A stretch of 60,305 nt of DNA from DASZOC01 sp035550975 (GCA_035550975.1 DASZOC010000012.1:1-60305), one strand, 5' to 3'. Counted from the stretch's first letter, positions 8,491-16,701 are shown. Notes: a model not told the origin generated them from the letters alone. Translations and numbers: made by a program.

Positions 8491-9858
8491 GTGAGAGCTC
8501 CGCATCCGCTCAAGTGGGTCGACGAACGGCTCGGCGCCGGGCATTGGGCCCGCAAAGCCCTGAACAAGGTCTTTCCCGACCACTGGAGCTTCCTGCTGGG
8601 CGAGATCGCACTGTTCAGCTTCGTCATCCTGCTCGCCACGGGCGTCTTCCTCACGTTGTTCTATCGGCCCGACGCAACACCGGTCGTGTACGAAGGTCCG
8701 TACGCGCCGCTGCACGGACAGGAGGTATCGGCGGCGTACGAATCCGTGATGCGGCTGAGCTTCGAGATCCGCGCCGGTCTGGTCATGCGCCAGATCCACC
8801 ACTGGGCCGCGCTCGTATTCGTGGCTTCCGTCGTCGTCCACATGCTTCGGGTCTTCTTCACCGGAGCGTTCCGCAGACCGCGCGAGATCAACTGGCTCGT
8901 TGGCATCGGGTTGCTCGTGCTGGCTCTCGCGATGGGCTTCACCGGCTATTCGTTGCCGGACGACCTCCTGTCGGGCACGGGGTTGCGCATCGCGTATTCG
9001 GTGCTCATCTCTCTGCCGTTCATCGGGCCGTACCTCGCGTTCTTGTTCTTCGGAGGCGAGTTCCCGACCGAAGGGATCATCCCGCGGCTATTCGTGATGC
9101 ACGTGATGCTCTTCCCGGCTCTGATCATCGGCTTGATCACGGCCCACCTCGGCATACTCGTCCGTCAGAAACACGCGCAACACCGGGGGCCGGGCAGGAC
9201 GCAGACGAATGTCGTCGGCAAACCACTGTGGCCCGCTCAGGTCTTCAAATCGACGGGGCTCATGCTGTTGACGGCCGCGGTGCTCGCGTTGATGGGCGGG
9301 CTGATCCAGATCAACCCCGTCTGGACCTACGGCCCGTTCGATCCGACGACGGCCTCGTCTCCTGCCCAACCCGACTGGTACATCGGCTGGCTGGAGGGCG
9401 CACTGCGTCTGTTCCCACCGGTCGAGTTCACCGTCCTCGGCATCACTTTTCCTTCCACCCTTATCCCCGGCGTCGTCATCCCCGGGATCGCGTTCGGGAT
9501 CATGACCTTGTGGCCGTTCATCGAGGCGCGCATCACTGGGGATCACGCCACGCATCACCTGTTGGACCGGCCTCGCGACAACCCGATGCGTCTCGCCGTG
9601 GGTGTCGGGGGCGTCGCCTTCTTCGCACTATTGACGATCGCAGGCGGCAACGACGTGTTAGCTCTGACCTTCGACGTCGGCGTGGAGTCGGTGACGAACT
9701 TCCTTCGCATCGGGATCTTCGTGATCCCGTTGCTGTCGGCGGGTGCCGCATACCGGATCGCGACCGCCCTACGAGACGTGGATCCGGGTCTCCTCGTCAA
9801 CCCGCCCGCGAGCACGCCGCCGCGCGCCCAACCGCGAGGTTCAGAACCGGGCGCGTAA
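8491..9858 (+). CDS. qcrB: Cytochrome b subunit of the bc1 complex
   Basis: This 455-residue polytopic protein has the cytochrome b heme-ligand helices (QIHHWAALVFVASVVVHMLR and the helix with MHVMLFPALIIGLITAHLG) and the quinol-oxidation motif PDWY, the actinobacterial version of PEWY. It oxidises menaquinol and bifurcates electrons to the Rieske centre and the b hemes. The start is GTG 8491 with GGAGC 8 nt upstream; 40 nt separate it from qcrA. It ends the qcrCAB operon and is convergent with the RTX gene. Confidence 0.94.
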   Translation: MRAPHPLKWVDERLGAGHWARKALNKVFPDHWSFLLGEIALFSFVILLATGVFLTLFYRPDATPVVYEGPYAPLHGQEVSAAYESVMRLSFEIRAGLVMRQIHHWAALVFVASVVVHMLRVFFTGAFRRPREINWLVGIGLLVLALAMGFTGYSLPDDLLSGTGLRIAYSVLISLPFIGPYLAFLFFGGEFPTEGIIPRLFVMHVMLFPALIIGLITAHLGILVRQKHAQHRGPGRTQTNVVGKPLWPAQVFKSTGLMLLTAAVLALMGGLIQINPVWTYGPFDPTTASSPAQPDWYIGWLEGALRLFPPVEFTVLGITFPSTLIPGVVIPGIAFGIMTLWPFIEARITGDHATHHLLDRPRDNPMRLAVGVGGVAFFALLTIAGGNDVLALTFDVGVESVTNFLRIGIFVIPLLSAGAAYRIATALRDVDPGLLVNPPASTPPRAQPRGSEPGA

Positions 9859-9867
9859 GGGCGTCGA

Positions 9868-10956
9868 TCACTCGCAGTTCGTGACGGCCTCGCCGTTCAG
9901 GCACGAGTCGGTTCCGTCGCCGCCGTCGAGCTCGTCGGTACCGGGACCGCCGTCGAGGGTGTCGTCGCCGGCCTGCCCCGACAGCGCGTCGTCGCCGTCG
10001 CCGCCGACCAGGACATCCGCGCCGGCGTTCCGATCCTCGACCTCGCCCGGATAGGCACGGTAGTCGGCGAACGTCTCGGACGACCACCCCCCGTAGAGGA
10101 AGTCGTTGCCTCCGCGGCCTTCGGCGCGGTCGTCGCCGGGCCCTCCGTGGAGAGAGTTCCCCCGCTCATGGCCCCGGAGCATGTCGGCATGAGGCGAACC
10201 CAGAACGGCCCTTATCCCGTCGAATGTGTCGGTGCCTTCTCCGGTTGCGACGCCGCCGGCGAGATCGACCTCGACGCCGACGGACGACGTCGAGTAATCC
10301 AACGTTCCCGCGTATTCGCCGGCGGACATCACGTCGTCGCCGGGCCCCCCCACGAACAGGTGCAGATAGTAGTCGGGGTACGAAGCGCGTTGGTCGATCG
10401 ACATCTTGTCGTTGCCTCGACCGCCGACCAGGAGCTCGTCGAAGAAGTCGTCCTCGTTCCCGCCGCCTCTGATGACGTCGTCACCGGCTCCCGCGAACAG
10501 GTGGTCGGGACCGGCGCCACCGACGAGCGTGTCGTTGCCCGGCCCCCCGTAGAGATATTCCGGATAACCGAGCTCGGGGATCTCAGCGAGCTTCGAGATC
10601 AACAGGTCGTGTCCGCCTCCGCCGTACAGCTTGTCGAGCCACTCACCTGCGAACACGCGGTCGTTCCCGCGACCGGCGAAGACGTCATCGTCTCCCGCGC
10701 GGGTACAGATGCGGTCGTGGCCCTTGCGGCCGTAGACGATGTCGTCGCCGCCGCGCCCCACGATGACGTCGTTGCCGTTGGTCCCGTAGATCTTGTCGTT
10801 GCCGCGGGTGCCCACGATCGTGGGCGTGCGCCCGAAGCACTTGCCGGTCGCCGCTTCGACCGGGGCCGCCGCGAGCAGCACCATGACCAGCGCGACGCAA
10901 GCGACGACGGCAGCGCCTCGACCTCGTCGAGCGCCGCTCCGTCCTCGCGCGTGCAT
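9868..10956 (-). CDS. Secreted RTX-type calcium-binding repeat protein
   Basis: This 362-residue protein begins with an Arg-rich n-region and a hydrophobic signal sequence ending AAAPVEAA, then carries well over ten glycine-aspartate nonapeptide repeats of the GGxGxDxxx type (for example GGPGNDTLVGGAGPDHL, GGDGDDALSG). Such repeats fold into calcium-loaded beta-rolls after secretion. Four cysteines near the ends may form disulfides. No lipase, protease or toxin domain is present, so it is a pure repeat protein. A perfect AGGAGG lies 5 nt before the ATG. Its place between qcrB and ctaF, on the ctaCDF strand, is unusual; I see no reason to link it to respiration. Confidence 0.85.
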   Translation of the reverse strand: MHARGRSGARRGRGAAVVACVALVMVLLAAAPVEAATGKCFGRTPTIVGTRGNDKIYGTNGNDVIVGRGGDDIVYGRKGHDRICTRAGDDDVFAGRGNDRVFAGEWLDKLYGGGGHDLLISKLAEIPELGYPEYLYGGPGNDTLVGGAGPDHLFAGAGDDVIRGGGNEDDFFDELLVGGRGNDKMSIDQRASYPDYYLHLFVGGPGDDVMSAGEYAGTLDYSTSSVGVEVDLAGGVATGEGTDTFDGIRAVLGSPHADMLRGHERGNSLHGGPGDDRAEGRGGNDFLYGGWSSETFADYRAYPGEVEDRNAGADVLVGGDGDDALSGQAGDDTLDGGPGTDELDGGDGTDSCLNGEAVTNCE

Positions 10957-11049
10957 GTAGACCTCCTGATGAACGATCCGCAGTCGTGTGAATAGACGCG
11001 GGGCGCGGCCGCTCGGTTGCCTGCCTTGCTCGCGGAGCGACGTCTGCCG

Positions 11050-11523
11050 CTACGACCGAGGACCCAGCTCCACGAGCCAGCGCCACCCTGCCGCCACGAC
11101 CACGACGCCTCCCGGCACCCATAGCCAGGCACCGAAGACGAGGCCGGTCGTGATCGCGCCGGCGCCGATCGCAAGCAGCAGCGGTTGGAGGCTGAGAGCC
11201 GGGAACGGCGCCTCCGCGAGCACCAGCGGCGATACGTCGGGTTCGTTCGACGCGCGCTCGGCAGGATCGACCGGTCGATCGTGCTTCGCGCGGGCGGTCT
11301 CGGGTGCTTCCTCGAACGTCCCGAGGTCCAGCAGCTTGCGGAGCAGGGAGACATCGGGTTCGGTGGCGACGCGGCCGAGCATCACGGCGAGACCTGCCGC
11401 GGCCCCCGTGACGAATACCAGCAGGGCGGTGCCGGCGCGTTCGTAGCTGACGAACCAGTAGACGGCCGCGGCCGCGGCCGTGAACAGCGCGATGCGGACG
11501 TAGATGCGTCGCTCCTCAGCCAT
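11050..11523 (-). CDS. ctaF: Cytochrome c oxidase subunit IV (actinobacterial)
   Basis: This 157-residue membrane protein has two N-terminal helices (IALFTAAAAAVYWFVSY; TALLVFVTGAAAGLAVML), a hydrophilic middle and two C-terminal helices ending in a WLWVPGGVVVVAAGWRW segment. This layout and its position match actinobacterial CtaF, a structural subunit of the aa3 oxidase. The ATG overlaps the ctaD stop region by eight bases, so translation is probably coupled. Confidence 0.82.
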   Translation of the reverse strand: MAEERRIYVRIALFTAAAAAVYWFVSYERAGTALLVFVTGAAAGLAVMLGRVATEPDVSLLRKLLDLGTFEEAPETARAKHDRPVDPAERASNEPDVSPLVLAEAPFPALSLQPLLLAIGAGAITTGLVFGAWLWVPGGVVVVAAGWRWLVELGPRS

Positions 11524-13153
11524 CGCGATCCTCCTCGGCCTCGTCCGTGGCTCCCCGCGGCCGCGCGAGCGTGGGGTGGCGCGCGTCGAACACCGGGCGT
11601 TCGGAACGGATCGGGGGCAGCGCGGTGAAGTTGTGGTGCGGCGGCGGCGAAGACGTCGCCCACTCGAGCGAGTTCGCCCGCCACGGATCGTGACCGGCGG
11701 GAGTGCCGCGGCGGGCCGACCGCACGAGGTTCACGAGGAAGACAGCCAGCGACACGAACAAGACCCCGGCACCCACCGTCGAAACCACGTTGAGGTCCGC
11801 ATAGCCGCTGCTCTGCGGGTAGTCGGCAACGCGGCGGACCATGCCGTCGATGCCGAGCTGGTGCATCGGGAAGAAGGTCAGGTTGAACCCGATGAGCATC
11901 AGCCAGAAGTGGAGCTTGCCGAGGCCCTCGCTCATCATGCGTCCGGTGAACTTCGGGAACCAGAAGTACGCACCGGCGAACGTGGCGAAGACGCTCCCGC
12001 CGAAGATCGTGTAGTGGAAGTGCGCGACGACGTAGTAGGTGTCGTGAACCGCGTAATCGATCGGCGGCGATGCGAGGAAGATCCCGGTTACGCCTCCGAT
12101 CAAGAACATGAACAAGAACCCCATGCTGAACAGCATCGGCGTCTCGAACGTCAGTTTGCCGCCCCACATGGTCGCGATCCAGTTGAAGAACTTGACACCC
12201 GTCGGAACCGCGATGAGGAACGACGTGAACGTGAAGAACAGCGTGTTGACCGCACCGGTCGTGAACATGTGGTGTGCCCAGACCGAGAAGCTGTACGCGC
12301 CGATCAGCAGCGTCGCGAACACGAATCCCCGGTAGCCGAACAGTGGCTTGCGGCTGAACACCGGGATGACCTCTGTGATGACGCCGAAGAACGGCAGGAT
12401 GATGATGTAGACCTCCGGGTGGCCGAAGAACCAGAACAGGTGCTGCCACAGGATCGGGTTTCCGCCGGCCGCCGGGTCGAACAGGTGCCCTCCCATCGTG
12501 CGATCGACGAACAATGCTCCGAGCGACGCCGACAGGACCGGGAACGTGAACAGGATCAAGATCGACGTGACGATGATGTTCCACGTGAAGATCGGCAGGC
12601 GCAGCATCGTCATTCCCTGCGCGCGCATCCCGTAGATGGTGGCGATGAAATTGATCGCACCGAGGATCGTCGAGATACCGCTCAGGAACAGACCCGCGAT
12701 CCACAGGTCGGTTCCGGCCGAGGGTGAATACGTCGTCTGGTTCAGCGGTGCGTAGCCGGTCCAGCCGAACGACGCGGCTCCCCCTTCGGTGAGGAAACCG
12801 GAGAAGACGATCAGCCCGCCGGCGAGGAACAGCCAGTACGTCAGCGCGTTCAAGCGCGGATACGCGACGTCGGGCGCTCCGATCTGCAAGGGGATCAGGT
12901 AGTTGGCGAGGCCCACGACCGTCGGCGTCGCGAAGAAGAAGATCATCGCAGTCCCGTGGATCGTGAACAGCTCGTTGTAGGTCGAGCGGTCGAGGACCTG
13001 GAGGCCGGGTTGGGTCAGCTCGGCCCTCATCACCATCGCCAGGATCCCTGCTATCGCGAAGAACAACCCGGCGGTGACGAGATACATCAACCCGATGTCC
13101 TTGTGGTCGGTCGTCGTCAGCCACCGCAGCAAGCCCTTCGGCCGGTCAGTCAT
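11516..13153 (-). CDS. ctaD: Cytochrome c oxidase subunit I
   Basis: This 545-residue heme-copper oxidase subunit carries the expected ligands: the heme a histidine in TIHGTAMIFFF, the CuB/Tyr cross-link segment GHPEVYIIILPFFG, the HH pair in WAHHMFTTG, and the heme histidines in HFHYTIFGG. These features fit an A-type aa3 oxidase with a K-channel and a D-channel. ATG 13153 (MTDRPKGLLRWL) is chosen over the longer frame because the upstream residues are Arg-rich and belong to ctaC in another frame. It overlaps ctaC by eight bases. Subunit III (ctaE), often next to qcrCAB in actinobacteria, is not in the window. Confidence 0.95.
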   Translation of the reverse strand: MTDRPKGLLRWLTTTDHKDIGLMYLVTAGLFFAIAGILAMVMRAELTQPGLQVLDRSTYNELFTIHGTAMIFFFATPTVVGLANYLIPLQIGAPDVAYPRLNALTYWLFLAGGLIVFSGFLTEGGAASFGWTGYAPLNQTTYSPSAGTDLWIAGLFLSGISTILGAINFIATIYGMRAQGMTMLRLPIFTWNIIVTSILILFTFPVLSASLGALFVDRTMGGHLFDPAAGGNPILWQHLFWFFGHPEVYIIILPFFGVITEVIPVFSRKPLFGYRGFVFATLLIGAYSFSVWAHHMFTTGAVNTLFFTFTSFLIAVPTGVKFFNWIATMWGGKLTFETPMLFSMGFLFMFLIGGVTGIFLASPPIDYAVHDTYYVVAHFHYTIFGGSVFATFAGAYFWFPKFTGRMMSEGLGKLHFWLMLIGFNLTFFPMHQLGIDGMVRRVADYPQSSGYADLNVVSTVGAGVLFVSLAVFLVNLVRSARRGTPAGHDPWRANSLEWATSSPPPHHNFTALPPIRSERPVFDARHPTLARPRGATDEAEEDRDG

Positions 13154-13847
13154 CGACCGCCTCCGATCGCGCGAGCCACGCCTCGTACTCCGCGCGCGGC
13201 GCGGCCCGGATCGTGAAGTCCATCCGGTCGTGCAGCAGGCCGCAGAACTCGGCACACTTCGCGTCGTAGCTCCCCGCCTCTTCGACCACCACGTCCATCC
13301 GGTTCGTCAGCCCGGGCACCACGTCTCGCTTCTGGAAGAAAGCCGGAACGTAGAACGAGTGGATGACGTCGCTGGAGGTAAGGCTGAAGCTGACGGTCTC
13401 TCCGACCGGGATGACTATCTCCGCCGGGTCGTCCGGCAGCGAATCCACGACGACATCGGTCGTTTCGTAGGTGAAGCGCCACCCCCACTGGAACGCGTCG
13501 ACTCCGATCGTCACCGTCGGGTCTCCGCTCTCCTCGTCTACGTCGTTCAGGGCCACGACGGAGCCGGCGAACAAGCCGATCACGAGTAGCTGTGGGATCG
13601 CGAACCACAGGATCTCGAGCTTGACGTTGTCGCGGAACTGCTTCGGCAGGGTTTCGTCGGCATCTTTCCTGCGGTAGCGCACGATGCTCCACCCGATCAA
13701 CGATGCGACCACGACGAAGACGACCGCGGCGACCGCCATGAAGACGTCGTAGAGATCCGCCGACGCGCGGCCTCCGGCCGTGACGGGTTCGCCGACGCAC
13801 GCCGTCGTCGTGACGAGCAAGCACGGCAGCGCGAACCGGAGCCTCAT
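13146..13847 (-). CDS. ctaC: Cytochrome c oxidase subunit II, CuA-containing lipoprotein
   Basis: This 233-residue protein starts MRLRFALPCLLVTTTAC, a lipoprotein signal with the modified Cys at 17. Two membrane helices follow, then a cupredoxin domain with the binuclear CuA motif CAEFCGLLHDRM (about residues 196-207). It receives electrons from QcrC and passes them to heme a in CtaD. The ATG at 13847 is chosen because the 38 extra residues of the longer frame lack signal character and are partly encoded by a palindromic repeat. Divergent from the kinase-like gene at 13949. Confidence 0.92.
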   Translation of the reverse strand: MRLRFALPCLLVTTTACVGEPVTAGGRASADLYDVFMAVAAVVFVVVASLIGWSIVRYRRKDADETLPKQFRDNVKLEILWFAIPQLLVIGLFAGSVVALNDVDEESGDPTVTIGVDAFQWGWRFTYETTDVVVDSLPDDPAEIVIPVGETVSFSLTSSDVIHSFYVPAFFQKRDVVPGLTNRMDVVVEEAGSYDAKCAEFCGLLHDRMDFTIRAAPRAEYEAWLARSEAVDD

Positions 13848-13877
13848 GGTTCCGGCAGCGTAATCGGGGGCCGCGCC

Positions 13878-13932
13878 CCAACTTTTCTCACATCCGCGGC
13901 TCTGGGCTGTCGCTTCTCGAGAAAAAGTTCGG
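13878..13932. repeat. Palindromic repeat, copy B (ctaC/kinase intergenic)
   Basis: This imperfect inverted repeat fills most of the 101 bp divergent intergenic region. Its arms are AACTTTTCTC and the complement of GAGAAAAAGTT. It shares AACTTTTCT-N3-ATCCGCGGCTCT and CTCGAGAA with copy A at 6895-6946, in the same orientation on the plus strand. It could be a REP/MITE-like element, and it must also host or neighbour both divergent promoters. Confidence 0.7.
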
Positions 13933-13948
13933 CGGTAGCCTTCGTGCG

Positions 13949-14983
13949 GTGACCGAGACACTTCCGCCTCTCGTAGACGAGACCGCGCTCGCCGCGTACC
14001 TCGAAGAGCACCTTCCCGGTCCGGGAGACCTCACCGTCGAGCGTCACCAGGCCGGACATTCCAACGAGACCTTCTTTGTTCGCCGCGGCGCCGACGAATG
14101 GGTGCTGCGACGGCCTCCGCGGGGGGCGTTCCTTCCTTCGGCCCACGACGTGCTGCGGGAGTACCGGGTGCTCGACGCGCTCGGGCAGACCCCGGTGCGC
14201 GTCCCGCGGACGATCCTGGCCTGCGACGACACCTCAGTGATCGGTGCCGCGTACTTTCTGATGGAGCGCGTCCACGGGGTCGTGATCCGGCAGGACCTGC
14301 CGGATATGTTCACCGAGCCAGAGCGAGCGCGGATCGGGGACGAGCTGGTCGATGCGCTGGTCGAGCTTCATTCCGTAGATCCGGCGTCGTGCGGTCTCGA
14401 CACCTTCGCGAAACCGACCGGATACCTCGAACGCCAGCTCAAACGCTGGACCGGGCAGCTCGAGCTGACGATCCCGCACAGTCGCCCCGTGCCACACCTG
14501 GAACGGGTGGGCGACTGGCTACGCGCGAGCCGCCCGGAGACGCAGGTCACGACGATCGTGCAGGGCGATTACAAGCTCGACAACGTCATCTTCGCGCCCG
14601 AGACGCCGGCGCGGCTCGTCGCGATCCTCGACTGGGAGATGTCCACGCTGGGCGACCCGCTCGCCGATCTCGGATGGATGATCTCGTTCTGGCGCGAGCC
14701 CGGAGATGGTTCCGACGACCTCTTCGCCGAAACGACGCGCGTCACCGAGCTTCCGGGGTTCAGGTCGCGCGCCGAGCTGATCGACCGTTACGCCGCCGCG
14801 ACGGGCAGAGACGTCGAAAGCCTCGGCTGGTACACGGTGCTGGCCATCTGGAAGCTCGCGATCCTGCTCGAGGGGTCGTACGCCCGACACCTCGCCGGGA
14901 TGACCGACGATCCTTTCTTCGCGCAGCTCGAGACCGGCGTGCCGGCGCTCGCGCAGAAGGCGCTGGAGATCGCGCACGTATGA
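13949..14983 (+). CDS. APH-family kinase-like protein (ACAD10/11, LvaA type)
   Basis: This 344-residue aminoglycoside-phosphotransferase-fold protein has HSNETFFV in the nucleotide loop, WVLRRPP carrying the ATP-binding region, the catalytic loop QGDYKLDN (usual HGDxxxxN) and the metal-binding ILDWEMSTLGDPLADLG. Relatives that share this signature include the kinase domain of human ACAD10/ACAD11 and Pseudomonas LvaA, which phosphorylate 4-hydroxyacyl-CoAs for their catabolism. A HAD phosphatase-fold gene follows 34 nt later, as in the ACAD10 domain set. No acyl-CoA dehydrogenase is adjacent. It starts with GTG 13949; antibiotic resistance is not suggested. Confidence 0.8.
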   Translation: MTETLPPLVDETALAAYLEEHLPGPGDLTVERHQAGHSNETFFVRRGADEWVLRRPPRGAFLPSAHDVLREYRVLDALGQTPVRVPRTILACDDTSVIGAAYFLMERVHGVVIRQDLPDMFTEPERARIGDELVDALVELHSVDPASCGLDTFAKPTGYLERQLKRWTGQLELTIPHSRPVPHLERVGDWLRASRPETQVTTIVQGDYKLDNVIFAPETPARLVAILDWEMSTLGDPLADLGWMISFWREPGDGSDDLFAETTRVTELPGFRSRAELIDRYAAATGRDVESLGWYTVLAIWKLAILLEGSYARHLAGMTDDPFFAQLETGVPALAQKALEIAHV

Positions 14984-15017
14984 GGATGTCGCCGCCCCGG
15001 CGCGCCGCGCGGGTCGT

Positions 15018-15665
15018 ATGACCAACCGTTTCGAGGCCCTCGTGGTCGATTTCGGCGGCGTCCTGACGACTCCGTTGCAAGACGCGATGGTGGCGTTCGC
15101 GGAGCAGAGCGGTATCGAGCTCCAGGACCTCGTCCGCGTTGCCCTGAAGGCGTACGCGGGGGAGGACGACCCTCTCGTGATCGCATTCGAGAAGGGCGAG
15201 TTGCCGGAACCCGAGTTCGCGCTTCAGTTCGCGCAACGCCTCGCGAACGAGACCGGCGTGCAGGTCGACCCCGAGCGGCTCATCGGGGACATGTTCGGCG
15301 GCCTTCGCCTCGAAGAAGGCATGCTGGACGCGGTCGCCGCGGCCCGGGGCGCGGGACTGAAGACGGCGCTGTTATCGAACTCCTGGGGTCTTGCCGGGTA
15401 CCCGCGGGAACGTCTCGCCGAGCTGATGGATGTGGTCGTCATCTCCGGCGAGGTCGGTATGCGCAAGCCCGATGCCGAGATCTACGAGCTGACAACGGAC
15501 AAGCTCGGAATCCGGCCGCAGGCATGTGTCTTCGTAGACGACCACCCGGGCCACCTCAAGGCCGCCGCGGAGGTGGGCATGACGACGGTCCTGCACCGTC
15601 AGCCGGCGCAGACGATCGCCGAGCTGGAAGACCTACTGGGCGTACCTCTGCTGCACGACCCTTGA
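15018..15665 (+). CDS. HAD-superfamily hydrolase-like protein (ACAD10/EPHX2-N type)
   Basis: This 215-residue HAD-IA protein has motif I VVDFGGVL (nucleophile D11), motif II LLSNSW, motif III lysine in GMRKPDAEIY and motif IV VFVDDHPGHL. The residue two after the nucleophile is Gly instead of the general-acid Asp, as in the HAD domain of ACAD10-type proteins, so phosphatase activity may be weak or altered. It follows the APH-like kinase on the same strand and is probably co-transcribed. Inferred role: companion to hydroxyacyl-phosphate chemistry. Confidence 0.82.
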   Translation: MTNRFEALVVDFGGVLTTPLQDAMVAFAEQSGIELQDLVRVALKAYAGEDDPLVIAFEKGELPEPEFALQFAQRLANETGVQVDPERLIGDMFGGLRLEEGMLDAVAAARGAGLKTALLSNSWGLAGYPRERLAELMDVVVISGEVGMRKPDAEIYELTTDKLGIRPQACVFVDDHPGHLKAAAEVGMTTVLHRQPAQTIAELEDLLGVPLLHDP

Positions 15666-15694
15666 CCTAGCGTCCACGCGCCGAGGTTCTTCTC

Positions 15695-15739
15695 ACGTTG
15701 GACGTAGATGCCCGCTCACGACAGTTCTACGTCCAACGT
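15695..15739. repeat. 14 bp perfect inverted repeat at the 3' end of the DUF559 gene
   Basis: ACGTTGGACGTAGA (15695-15708) is repeated inverted at 15726-15739 with a 17 nt loop. It overlaps the right terminal repeat of the DUF559 unit and its stop codon, so the RNA would form a strong hairpin. It may act as a terminator for both converging genes or as a recombination site. Confidence 0.6.
15708..15739 (+). repeat. Right terminal inverted repeat of the AbiEi/DUF559 unit (32 bp)
   Basis: Reading inward on the plus strand, this begins ATGCCCGCTCACG and ends TACGTCCAACGT. It matches the left end (16701 down to 16670, minus strand) at 27 of 32 positions without gaps. The gene's TGA stop lies inside it. 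No target-site duplication is visible outside. Confidence 0.7.
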
Positions 15740-16701
15740 AGGTCGGAGGACATCCCGGACCTGAGCGGTAACGCGCCGAGCATCCTTCAGATCGGCGGCA
15801 GTGAAGCGAAGGACGGTCCAGCCCAGACGACTTAGCTCGTTGTTGCGCCTGCGATCCCGCTGCCACGCATCGTTCCCCGCGTGCCACCGATACCCGTCGA
15901 TCTCGATAGCGAGCTTCGCCTCCGGATAGGCGAAATCCACACGAGCAACGAAGCGCGGCCCATCCATGAGTCGGTACTGCCGAACCGGTCTCGGAAGTGT
16001 CGAGCGACGAACGAGCTGCTCGAACCGAGCCTCCAAGGCACTCTCCGTGACGGCGGAGTTCGCCGAACGGTCGTCGAGTAGGCGACTGAGCTTTCCGAGG
16101 CCTTTCTTGTTCGGCCGGCACCGGCCCACCCTCCACCTGAGCCGCGCGACGGTCGTCATATGACAGCGCAAAGCCGAGTCCAGCGCGATCTCTGGTGGTC
16201 CTTGTGAAAGACCTCGGCTAGGTCGATCAATGTTCTCTCTACTGAAGTCGCGGGTATCCCTCGCACGTGCTTCACGTCTAGCGGCGGTATCTGCTGGGTC
16301 CGCGTGCACATGAGCATCGGACTTCGTAGGCGGCGAGTTGTGAGTATCTCGATCGGACTGACCTCGGCTTTATCGACGGAACCGCTCGTGCCGTTGGGCA
16401 GGACGCCTGGCCTGCAGTTGTCGAGGCCCCAGAGCGCGCCTGCCGACCTGTGTGAGGCTACCGTTCCCTCCCCGCCGGAAAGGCACGCAGCAAGGACCCG
16501 TTGCTCCCAAGTTTCGGGTACCGCGGCATGGCGGAAGACCCTCGGGAACACCGGCACCAGCACTTCACTGGCTACCCAGCGCACGATCGTGCTATCGGAG
16601 ATGCCTTCGTCCGCTAGCTCGGCTCGCGTCAGGAGCCCTCGCTGGGTGCGGGCGAGCTCCGCAAGGCGCACATTGGACGTAAAACTTGCGTGAACGGGCA
16701 T
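15716..16701 (-). pseudogene. AbiEi-like winged-helix plus DUF559 (Vsr-like) nuclease, frameshifted
   Basis: Two overlapping frames make one protein. The first (ATG 16701, MPVHASF) has an AbiEi/type IV antitoxin-like winged helix (LLTRAELADEGISDSTIVRWV) and the middle region through SVERTLIDLAEVF. The second resumes at about 16207 with PPEIALDSAL and ends in a DUF559 PD-(D/E)xK-like domain (VDFAYPEAKLAIEIDGYRWH; RDRRRNNELSRLGW). A single missing base in GTC-TT-TCA near 16207-16212 breaks the frame, and restoring one base gives a full-length protein of about 330 residues. It could be a decayed gene, an assembly error or programmed slippage. Start and stop lie inside the flanking inverted repeats. 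DUF559 proteins are related to Vsr mismatch endonucleases. Confidence 0.75.
16670..16701 (-). repeat. Left terminal inverted repeat of the AbiEi/DUF559 unit (32 bp)
   Basis: On the minus strand this begins ATGCCCGTTCACG and ends TACGTCCAATGT. Its first three bases are the likely start codon, so the repeat encodes the N-terminus MPVHASFTSN. It is the inverted partner of 15708-15739; together they bound a 994 bp unit. Confidence 0.7.

Noticed and set aside
11504..12727. Long plus-strand frame (407 codons) opposite ctaD/ctaF
   Set aside because: Composition is that of a shadow frame and ctaD has all its metal ligands on the other strand.
13847..13961. Longer N-terminus for ctaC
   Set aside because: It would run through the palindromic repeat and the divergent gene's start and would hide the lipoprotein signal.
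13949..14983. Aminoglycoside resistance gene
   Set aside because: The APH fold is shared, but the motifs match the ACAD10/LvaA group and the neighbour is a HAD protein, not a resistance context.
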